Shown here piece by piece: positions 12,601 through 24,600 of a stretch of 64,000 nucleotides of DNA (positions within the stretch are counted from its first letter, which is position 1; every line of letters starts with the position of its first letter). A program made the position numbers and the translations under genes. Source of the stretch: Owenia fusiformis (Eukaryota > Annelida > Polychaeta > Sabellida > Oweniidae); NCBI GenBank assembly GCA_903813345.2, contig CAIIXF020000005.1, forward strand, positions 11,413,375-11,477,374. Direction: 5' to 3'. The notes beneath the pieces were generated by a model. The model worked only from the letters and a program-made list of their open reading frames with translations. It was not told the origin of the DNA and made no database searches.

Positions 12601-15600
12601 GATGAAAGTGAGCACTATTAATGTTAAAGACAAAGAGTGTGTCTATAAGAATGATCCAAGTGAACCATAATGGAAAGACTGAACTGTTGATCTTGGTAAT
12701 AACTGAGACAAAACTATGGAACAAGAATTTCTAGGAATTTCATAAGGAATCAAGTGATATCTCTTGCATAGTCACAAAAAATGACACCCATCTTACGTTG
12801 CATAGGTTGTTTGTCCATTATAATATAGGCTTGTTCTTTGGCACGTTCAAAGTAGACATGGATGTGAAATTCCTTTGCAGACACACATGGATTCTGCACA
12901 AAAAATGTCACCCAGTCTTTGTAACATAACTTTGTAAATACAAAATAATGTAGTTGTAGATAAAATCACTATAACTTATTTCCAAAATTATGTTACAAAA
13001 AGTGGGTGTCGTTTTTTGTGTAAAATCCAGTTGTGCCAACAAAGGAATAGACGGCACATTTTATAACGCTCATAAATGCGCATCTAGGTGAGCCAGTCAT
13101 CTGAAACTTCTTTTGAAGTTTTAATGTGCAAAAAACAAGTCTGAACTTCTGCAGACAAAAAAGTTGTGTGGGTTGGTGCCATTTATATTGTGTCACGCTG
13201 TATATACTATTGAATTTGTGACAAGATATCTTCTATAATGTACTAATATAACTTGTAAAAATATGGGAATAAGTCATGTTTAGCTAATTTAATCATGGGA
13301 GTGAAGTCAATGAAATGATAATTTAGAGCAAATGTTTTCAATTTTAAATGGGTTATTCATCAAATAACCTTGATTATTATATCACTGTCATATTCCCAAC
13401 TCTCTCATTGGTCTACATATTATATGTGACATAGATGTATTGTGTATATTATATGTGACATAGATGTATTGTGTATATTATATGTGACATAGATGTATTC
13501 TGTATATTACATGTGACATAGATGTATTCAATGGCCATGCCTGTGATGTCACAAAAAAGGCATATTCAATAGGTGTATTAACCAGGTGTATCGTTTCGTC
13601 CAGTGTAAATGTGAGTGATAGAAAAAAAATCTGATAATTCTTGTTCTTATAAGACATTGCCAACAGCAAGGGAGTGGTAAATATAGCAGTGCACAATAGT
13701 ATGAAATATTTGTATAATATTGATTTAAAAGAATGACCTATCTATATATTTTCATGTGAGACGTGTTATATTGAATAACTAATGCTAATATCTGTAATTC
13801 ACATATAGTATGCCATCTATGACAGATTACTGATTTGCAGTGAATCTCTTCAACATTTTCCTCATTATGAATTGAAATTTGATAATTATATCACATAGTA
13901 GGCGTAAATAAATGTCAATTTGACATTTCATAAAAAATCATCGGTAAATTTTATTTTTATTCAGGGCAGGGCCATGGTTTCAAAAGCGAATAAAAGTAAA
14001 CAGTAAATTTGTAATTTGTGGCAAAAAGTGGTGAACAATAAAAGATGAACAGTGAAAGTGTTCAGCAGCATAGGCACTTATACCATTTATTGTCAGCATT
14101 TAGGCCCGTAGCAAGGGGGGGGGGTTGCAGGGTTCGCCCCCCCCCCCCCCCGGCCCAAAAAAGATTCTTTCAAAATTGTCAAATGTGAACCCCCCTGGAA
14201 ATTTTTGAAAACTGAACACCCCCTTGGCAAATCCTGGCTACGGGCCTGGCATTCCTATCACTTAGCAAATGCATCCCATATCAAGTAAGTTAAACCTGCA
14301 TTGTTTTTTTGTTTGCTGAATACTATTTATGTGTTAACAGAGTTTCAAGTAACTCAACTCAATTATCTGATAACATTCTAATGTTGAGTAATATGTGTAC
14401 AAGAACAAACAAATCTGATTTATATTTAGTCAAACCTGTTTTAAAAAAGACTGCCTTGAAAAGTAATTATGATGGGATCAGTCAATATTTCATTTGTTGG
14501 GAAAGACCAGCATACAGCATAGTTACGTACACATATGCAAAGTAATAGAGAAAACTCCTAATAGCTATTTTGAGTTAAAAGCGAACTTGAGAGTCCAAGG
14601 GTTGTCTGCGCAAAAAGTACCATGATTGTGACGTGCATGGACCTAGGGACAAGTCAAGAAATCTGAAGTACAACGTAATTCTATATGCTTCACAATGATA
14701 TCATTTTTTCTAGAGATTTAATGTGATCTAACATACTTTTAAAGTTAAATATAGCATGACATCATCAAATATGTTGTGAGACACTTTACACTTGCACATT
14801 TCGTTGAAATTTGGATAACTTTAGAATTGATAATAAAAATTTTACTAAATGTTATGCTGTTGGAAATTCAACAAAGAGGAAGAATGAGAAAATGCAATGG
14901 AGAGGTTACTTTGATGTGTTATGTGTTGATGGTTACATTCTGTTTGAATACATCACAACTGATTAAAAAATAGCAACAGTAAACTGAAATTATTCTATTG
15001 ACATTACTTGAGCTTCAGATATATAAATCAAAACATTGACTTTGAATACACATAGTATTGAAAAGAGTTGTGCAAATTGATTTATTTGTACATTTGTCAT
15101 GTCAATTGTGAATGACATTTCCGCCTGGTTAGAAATATGATGATCTGATAGAATGGGATATACGCATGAATTTAAGAGAAAAATTAAAACTACAAATGTG
15201 GCAATAATTTATTCGCTTCTTCGTGGCATCATCCTCTTCATGTTGTCCTTTTGCGAATCAATTAAGGAAGATCCCATGAAATGAAACAAATATGTTATTT
15301 CTTTCGAACATTGATGTATTTTTTGTTCTGTGTGTCAATGTAAACAATTTGTTGTTAAAAATTGGAAGATTTTCACCCACGTAGATCAGCGGTAGCATCG
15401 TAATACGGCCACTATTATTCAAAATGCCTGCTCACTAACCAAACTGTCATAAGAATGTGTAATATGCTTCTAAGTATCAGTTAACTTCTTTTCCAGTTAT
15501 AGCCAAAGAAGATATTTACATGCAAGTGTTAATGTTAAAGAGCAAGTTTAATTTTTTCTATTTGATGTGAGTGGGAGAGTTATAAATCTGCATATAAATC

Positions 15601-18600
15601 AGAACTAGTCACTTGATATGACAGTGTGTCATCCAGATATCAGTGGAAATGATCATAGGGAGGAAAGAGTAAGTTATTATTGATTTTGGAGCACTTCATC
15701 CAGAGTAGGTATGCTCATATCAAAACTGGAGAGCCATATTTAGATTATAAAATTGTAAACTGTTAATAAAATGTCAATAATAATGTGACTTAACATGAAT
15801 ATTTGTATTTTTCCCTGCTCAATACTATCATAGCTAAATATTTATTTATTTTGACCACTTTAAAATAAGGAAACATTTTCATGTCCTAATGTAAAGGGCA
15901 ATAACAATATAATAACAACCACCAATTTCCTCAAATGCAGGATATGTCTTGCAATCAATGTCTCATTTCTCTATCTTTTTATTTTATATTGCAATAGTTT
16001 AAATCAGAAAGCAAAATGAAATCACCAAAGTTACAGCTTATTATTCCTGGCATATATTTGATGCTAACATTCTTTGTATTTGCAGCACGTGGAGATGAGG
16101 GTAAGAATTAATTACTTTGGTAAATACAAGCAATTGCATGAACTGAAGAAATAACTGTATATTTTTAGCTTATAAAATGAATCTATGTAAAATGGACAAA
16201 TATGGCAGTACAAAGGCAGTATGATAATCAATTAAATGTAATGATGATAAATTAATTAAAGCATAAAATTTTATATAAGGTTAGATTGGTAAATGTTCAT
16301 GATGTTCACATTTAAGATGTTCATGATGTACAAATTACTGGCAAATCGAATCAGTCAAAGTATTTGCGTGTGAAAAGTTGAAAATGTGAAGTAAAATTAG
16401 AGACCATGTATTGTTATATATTTCCAGATTGTTATTCTGGAGACTTCCTCCTTGTAAGGCAAGATCGTTATCCTGGCTGCCAGATATTAGCGCAGTTTTA
16501 CTCTCCAGGGCTGGTCAACTCAAAAAGGCAATGTTTCAACAAGGCATGCCAACTTGGTGGAAATGTAGTGCATTATAGGCAAGGCTATCATTGTTCTGTT
16601 TACAGATGTGAAAGCAACACAGCAGAAAATGATTGGAACTATCAGTGGCGCTATCAAACTAATCGAAGGGGGCATGTATATGCTAAGCCTCACTCCTTCA
16701 TACCCAGATGTTATAATTCATATTTCATGAGGCGAACATGGACATGGGGAGAATATTCAGAATGCATTCTATATGAACATATATATGATGAAGAGCTCAA
16801 GAACTGCACGACATACATGTGCAACAGAAAAATTGGAAATGCTCTAAACTATTATCATGACCTCAGACAGTGTGACATAGTCTATTGTAAATGGAGCCCT
16901 GCACATAATGATTACAATTTAAAACTTTCTAGTAGGAGTGGTAATGTTGATGTTTATGCTCTCATGCACAAAGAACAATATGACACCACTTTTCCAGAGA
17001 TAGTAGTACCCTCATCCATTCCAAACTGCCGCACAAATGGGGATTTCCCCACTCAAGGTGTTGTACTTGCTAATCTACTTTTAACCCAGTATGATTCCAA
17101 TGGTTATGTAAAGTCATCAGCCGATAATTCAGTAAGAAGCTTCCAATGTCCGAGGAACCACGAAGGTACACAATGGGATTTGTATAGCGATCAAAATACT
17201 TGCTTATATCAAGGTTCAACCAAATTAATGTCAATTGTACCATATCCAGGTACACCAAACTGCGGAACAGCCATGTTTGCTCTCAAAAGAGTTAAACAAC
17301 TTTGTGAATTCTCTTACTGTGGATTGAGTTATACACACTATGGAAACGATCTAAGGGAGTGTATGATATATGCTTGTGAGGGAGAAGGAAATGTGATCAA
17401 CTTTTACAGTTCAAGTAATAGTTCAAGAGGCATATGTATATATGGTAGATGTAGCATGTCTTCAAGTGGAGAATACAACCTAGAGTTAAATCATGAATCT
17501 GACAACAATGGGCTGGGGTTTGATGTGTATGCACTTCAAGAGATGTCAATAACAACAACGCCAAAACAAACAACTACAACACAATCAGCAACATCAGCAA
17601 AACCAACAACATCAGCACAACCAACAACATCAGCACAACCAACAACAACAGCACAACCAAAAACATCAGCACAACCAACGACAACAAACCCACCTGACAC
17701 AACAACTATATTCAAAGCTCCTGAAACAACATCACAGTTACCAACCTTAAATAAAACAGAAAGTATCACCCATACAAATCCTCCATCATTTACACCAGAG
17801 CAAACTCAGCTTGCCCAATATCAGCAAGAGATTCAACAGTTAAGAGCAGTTGCCATTGTATTGGGTTTATTTCTCTTAGTAGCTTGTGCAATAATTGGAG
17901 TGATATTTATCTACCGGCACAATAAGAGTAAAATAGTTGATAATCAAAACAAACCACCAACAAATCCTTTAACAGACCAGGAAGATGCAAGTGAAATGAC
18001 CAATACAGCAAATGATCCAACTGGTCTCAAACTACATGGTAATGAAGATGTAACAAATGAATATGAAACTGCAAACATTTATGAAAATGAGGCAATGATG
18101 TCAGAAGATGAAGTTAATGTTGATTTTACAAGAGCAAGTGGAGCTAGGTATGAAGAAATTTCAATGACCAATTTAGCAAATAATCCCACTGGTCCCAAAT
18201 TACATGTAATTACATGCACCACAAACGCAGATGAGCCTACGAACATTTATGAAAATCAAGAAATGATGATGTCAGAAGATGAAGTAAATGTTGATTCCAC
18301 CACAGATGAAGCCAGGTATGAAGAACTTCATATGGGCTCTGATGCTCCTATAGATAACAGTCAAACCTATGAAGAACTGCGGGTGGACTTTTCTCAATCT
18401 GCTTAAATCGGTAACAAGAAAACTTTAGAGGAAGAAGATTATACTGACGGCACCAACTTCCACGATAGATACATCCATCTTGAGTATGAAAAATATATAC
18501 ATGTACTTACTATAGTCTCTCAGATATTTCTGGTTTAGTGATTGGTCGCTTCCCTCTGAGTGGATTGAATATGGTACTATCTCTGGTGAGTTCATTGAAG

Positions 18601-21600
18601 GTAATGGTGATTGTCTGAAATTACAAAATGTTACACAAATTGAGCAAAATGTAGCTGTTCTGTAACTGTGATGTTAAACACATATAAATACATATATGTT
18701 TTTCCAACGGAGGCCAGCTTTACAAGCCTTACATGGGGATGGGGGGGGGGGGCTTGTTGTGTATTGTAACCTATTTCCCTCTGTTTAACCAAACTATTCC
18801 ATCAACAATTAAACATACTTTATGTTGACATAATCCTCAAACAATACAAAAGACAAGACAATACCTGGTGCTGAGCTTCCTCAAGATACTTTTTGTTTCC
18901 TCCAAGCCATTTTAACATCTTTGGAACAAATGTGTCTGGAATGTTCAGTGAACCTGACCTCTTCCTCACTGTGAAGATGGTGTTAAATATAGCCAGGTAT
19001 TGCCTGAAAAAGACACACTGATTTTACTTTTCCTTTAAAAAAAGCTTCTGGTTGCCATATTGGATTATTTCATGTGTCACATAATTTGTCATACAATAAT
19101 GTATATAAAATATCATTTTCTGGAGTTATCGCAAAAAACTTTAAAAGTGACATATATTGGCTGGTATTTCTTAATGGTTGCCATGTTGGACAAAATGTCA
19201 TAAGAAATTGAGTCATGCTTCTTATATGCAAGTAAATGGAATTACAAATAAACAACAGAATTGCTACATAACTTTCAAATGAAAAAACAACATAAAACAG
19301 AACACTGACTTCAAAAACTGTTAAAATAATGTAAAAACAGCTTCAAACTTAGACGCATCAATTGCCCCCTTCCACTCCCCCAAAATGAACCATTGTAACT
19401 ACCTGCAAACAGGGTACGTTGACACATCTATTCCCCCTCCCACTCCCCCAAAATGAACCATTGTAACTACCTGCAAACAGGGTGCGTTGAAATCTTCCAC
19501 TCCTCCACCATATCATATAGTACTCCTATAGATGGCGTTGCAAATTTATTGAAGCACATGTTCTTATATTCCTCCTGGATATAAAACAAAATCACATGTA
19601 AATAATGTATTATTTGATACATGTCATACTCATACATATACGATATACAAACATTCAATATACAATATTCAAACATGACCGTGCTCTATTCGAATTTCTC
19701 AACCAATCAGAATGCAGCATAGCCAATATAGAACGTTCTCTAATTCTCCATAGATGCACGACCATGCTCTATTCAATCTGCAATTTGCATTGTTTTGAGT
19801 GACGTCACATCTCAGCTGCACATCTGGGGCTCTGTCCGGGGATAATCTTGACAGCATGCATATTCTTCCTTCATGCCCGTTCCACAGACACGGCTTTTAC
19901 TAATTTTTATGTTTGAATCGGAATAAATAATGATAGGCCATTCAATATGGTGAAATTCAGCACTCGTTGGACAGAATGTTAGTACAAATGCACTCACCTT
20001 CGGTTCGTGCTTTGTACAACATTCTGTCGAACTCGTGCTGAATTCCACCATATTGAATGGCCTATCATAATTATTCCTTAAATTGAACCCGGGCATAAGA
20101 AAAGGGGTTCTATCCCCAGGTCTTATTACAGATTTTTCAATACTTTAATTTTTTGCATATCTTAAAAAGCACTAAGACACATTTCAAATGAGCCATGGCT
20201 TATGTCTTAAAAAATTTCTTTGCAGATATAGACCAAACAGATTTGAATTTAGCATATAAAGGTTGCATCTTCACCTCAATAGACTGATATCTTAAAGTGT
20301 AAGCATGCTAGTAATAACTACAGATAGCTAGAAATGATTTATGAGCACAATGTAAAGCAATTAAATGATATATTAAGTAACAATTTCAGGTGGATATGGC
20401 AATTTTGCTTCTCTTTACTCATTTTCACTTTTTAAGCTGAGCTTCCTAATATTTTTGTAACAATTCCCAAGATATGACCCAGGTATTCTATGATTAACAC
20501 CTGAACAAATATTAGCAAGTTGCAAAATACTGCAGGTTTTTATTTTTCATAATTAGGCATTAAAATTATGTAATGATTTTAGGAGGCGGCGTGGCACTTT
20601 ACTTCAAAAACCATCATATGAAGGTTGTTTCTGCTCAAGAACCAAGTGTTTTATTTAAAGGCCCCATATAAAGTTTAAACCACTTTGGCTTATATTGTAG
20701 TCTTACCCAATGTTATCAAAGTGTGATATCTGAAACTTTTTTTTTAAATTTCAAAAAGTGGTTTTTGATAGATTTTTTGTTCCAAAATTTGTGAATTTAT
20801 TTAAAACCAACTTTTAGAGGTCACTCATATCTTCTAATTAGCCACAATCCATACCAATGCGTAGCATTCATCCTCCCGTGTTTTTTGCCGAAAAAATTAA
20901 GAAAATTGGTTCATAAGCGAGAAATGAACTTATCAGTGCATGAAAATGGTTCTGAGAAAAATGCATTTCAAAATTTTAGTTCTCATAGAAACCAATGGTA
21001 CAATGATATCTAAAACATAATTTATTCTTCCTTTTAACCTGGTTAGACAATCAACATTGTTTTTTTATGAAAGTCTAACATATTTAGAAAAGATTGACAA
21101 AAAGTTTTTGGTACCTTAGTGACATCACTAATGTTTCAAAATATTTTTGATATGCTAAAACATTGAAGTGGCCCATTAAATATGGCATTTTATTATTGAA
21201 ATAGTGTGTCCTTTGTTCAACCTTTGCATTGGTGTTAAAAAGATAATCTTTTTTGAAATGCATTAAGAAATATTTGATGATTAAGAAATTTCAACTTTTT
21301 TTGAAAAATGGCGGGAAATTTGAATATTTGAGAAATGAAATGCTCACAACTTTTTTTTCAAAAACATTTTTTTTGTTCAAAAATCTCTAAAATCACTTTT
21401 TAAGTCCTGACAAATAGTAAATGAATGATAAAAAAATATTTTCAAACTTTAGACGGGGACTTTAAGTGTAAACATGCTAGTAATAACTTCAGATAGCTAT
21501 AAATGATTGATGTGCAATATGTTAATTAATTACATAATTAATGACGTAACAATCTAAGGTAGGTGTGTCAATTTTGCCAACATACCAGGGGCATGGTGCT

Positions 21601-24600
21601 TTACTTTACAAACCACAATATCAAGGTTGTTTCTGCACACAAACCAACTGGTGTATTGAAATTAGGATGTTAGTTACAAATTCAGCTACAGGTATAAATG
21701 GTTCATGTGTAAAATGTTAATTAATTACATCATGATGTTACAATCTAAGGTGGGAGGTTCAATTTTGTCACTGTTTTCACTTTTTTTAGCAGAGTTTCTT
21801 CATATTTTTGTGACTGCTAAAGTATGACCCAAATGTATATCTTCATCATTGAAAAGGTATTACCAAGGTTTCAAAATACTGCAGGTTGAGTATTCTTCAT
21901 AAATTGGCATTGGAATTATATAATCATTATAGATGGGGGTGTGGCACTCTCTCCACTTAAAAACACCATATAAAGGTTTTCTTTGCACATGAATCGACTG
22001 ATAATTTAGAATATAAGCATGCTAGGTATAACTACAGATATTTATAAATTATTTTATGTGCAAAATAATAATTAGTTACATCATAAATTACATCATTTTA
22101 TATAAAATTGTAGTTTATAATGCTATATCACCTGTTTGATTACCTAAATGCAGATTAAGATGATAATAGCCCCAGGTGCTGTATAAATCAGTGCCATGCT
22201 ACAAACATGTACCAAACCACTGACACATGCTCAGAATCAAGGCTTTGATATCATCTGACAGGGAGATTCATTCCATAGTATATTAGCCACAATACAAAGT
22301 TAGCAAGAGATAAGGGGCTTACTACATCGCTGTATATCAAACCCATTATGAAGTCAATGAAACTAACAACAAAAATGGTATTGTTGATGGAAGCTCAGAG
22401 ATTTAAGCTATGATTTTGGCCAAGAGTATATCATATCTACCAACGACAAGCAGCAACAACATATAGCAGTTTCAGAGCAATGGTATTACCCTGATTGTTC
22501 CTGTAAGAATATGTACATGCTGACAAGATTTATAACATCCATGGGTATATTCATGTCAGAATTTGGTATCCACGAAATGAAAGAAGCATCATTTGCATGT
22601 GTATAAAAATGCTGAGTAGAAATAATTTCCCTCTGAATGTTAAAGCTCTTCACATGCATAACTTCATCCAGTTGATTGTATTGTATTTTTTTTACCACCA
22701 ATGAAGGTGAGCAATACCTCTTGGGTATGTCCCGTATATATACGGTCGTAATTTACGTAATTAACATGGAACCCAGAAACCCCTCCTTTAAGGAGCCCTA
22801 TGTTCTTTTATGTGCACTTATACATAGACATATATGATATAAGTATATACCACAGCCTTTTGTATGAGTTGCAGACCACTCAATCAAACACCCTGAAGTA
22901 CTTCACGCAAACAAGCAAATTTAGTCTTGCCTGAACCAGGGATCAAATCCGGGACCTATTGCGTAAGAAGTACAGGGTGTTAAAAAAAAAACGCAACCCA
23001 AGGAAATAGCTATATCTTGGAAAATACTCATGCAATTATGTTTATATTTTCAGGAAAGAAAGAAGAGACTGTGTTTGTATAGCTCCTGTTGTTAGATAGT
23101 TGTAAAACATGATGTCTTGGACACTTGGTCAAAAGACAGTTGTACTAGCAAAATACGAAAAATGTGAAAGGAAAATCACTATATCTTGGAAAATACTAAT
23201 TCAATTATGTTTATTTTTTCAGGAAAAGAAAGAAGAGACTGTGTATGTATAGCTCCTGTTGTCGGTAAGTTGTAAAACATGATGCCTTAGACACCTACTC
23301 AAATGGTGTTTTGGCACTTCAGATTTGGCACAAATTATCCTCATTCAATGTGTGGTGAATTTGTTGAGTTTCATCAAAATCACTCCAGGGACTTTACAGT
23401 CATAGTCAAAATGCCTTCTTAAGTCTCCCTGAACCAGGGCGTTTGACTGCGATTTGAAAGCATTTTAAACATGACTGTAAAGTCCCTGAAGTATTTTGAT
23501 TTCACTCTACAGATTTACCATACAGTGAATGAAGATGATTTGTGCCAAATTTGAAGAGCCAAAACACTATGGTTAGAAAGTTATTTAATTTTTTTGACGT
23601 TGCAGTCACCCCTGACTGCGTTTTTCGTATTTTCCTAGTATAACTGTCTTTTGAGCAGGTGTCCAAGGCATCATGTTTTACAACTAACCATTTACAGGGG
23701 CTATGCATACACAGTCTCTTCTTCATTTCCTGAAAATATGAACATAATTGAACGAGTATTTTTCAAGATATAGCGATTTCTTTGGGTTGCGTTTTTTTTA
23801 ACACCCTGTACCTGCGCTACTGCTGAGCTACACGGGTGGCCATTTTGAAGATAAAAAACAACCAGAAGCCCCACTCCTAAACATTGGGTGCAGTCAGAAC
23901 CTAATTAACCAGTCTTCACTATGATGACTTTAACAAGAGCTGAGCGAGAGGCAGAGTAGCTGCTATATATGGGACAGTTGAAGATATGCTTCCCCATGTC
24001 ACATCAATTATGCCAGATATGGTTATTTATCCTATGCCAAGTAGAGTTTTAGGGAGATAAGTTGGTAAGATATATCCTGTATCCTATCCTGATTTTGAGG
24101 TTTCCATATCCAGAACCTCCATATCTCCCACCATATCTCCCGCTTCGGTGCATATCTTCATACTTCCGGTGCATATCTTCCCGCTTCCGGTAATGCAATA
24201 AAATGACTTTGCATATGAATGATTTGTATATTTTTATACCTTGTAGTATTGAAATGACCATATGACCCTGAAAACTCAACTTGGTATAGGATAAAGCAGT
24301 TATGTACGGTCGGTTTGGATATAGGGTTCATCCCTCGTGAGATATGCACATCTACCTTCGGTCCCTACGGTCCCTCAGGTAGATATGCATATATCCCTCT
24401 GGATAAACCCCATATCCAAAACCTCCCAGTACATAACCCTTATTTATCTGAATGACATGGAATGCCTCCAAAATGCATATTTGATAGTGTAGCATGTCAG
24501 ATTAGGCTCTGGTATTGAATGTGGACCGATTTGTTCTTAAAACAATGTTTATCAAGTGTGGATGTGAACAAAGCGTTACAATAACTTTGAAACCAGGAAC

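Larger units (their letters stand above)
12671..16015. other. Spacer between the two nested genes
   Basis: AT-rich, with no supportable exon and no third pseudo-copy of the Cys modules seen. Contains a hairpin at 12891-13025 ('cacaaaaaatgtcaccca' against 'tgggtgtcgttttttgtg'), a ~28-bp tandem array at 13415-13530, and a dispersed palindromic repeat at 14105-14250. Confidence 0.55.
8794..18510. other. Intron of the HIT/GalT-like gene hosting two nested genes
   Basis: Bounded by the minus-strand donor at 18510 (exon 18614-18511) and acceptor at 8794-8795 (exon 8793-8731). Phases agree (2 bases + 1 base forming Tyr175). Two complete plus-strand genes lie inside. The rest (8800-9788, 12671-16015) shows no further exon; it holds a hairpin (12891-13025), a short tandem array (13415-13530) and a G/C-run palindrome (14105-14250). 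Confidence 0.75.

Noticed and set aside
15370-15405. tRNA-like 'cgtagatcagcggtagcatc'
   Set aside because: Only a D-arm-like segment; no anticodon or T arm at the right spacing.
17536-17769. 77-codon minus-strand Val/Cys-rich ORF
   Set aside because: Shadow of the Thr/Pro/Ala stalk repeats of nested gene 2.
17990-18406. Canonical ITAM or ITIM in the tail of nested gene 2
   Set aside because: YEEL sites are 13 residues apart instead of 6-8(-12), and the -2 positions (Ala, Gln) do not fit the ITIM consensus.
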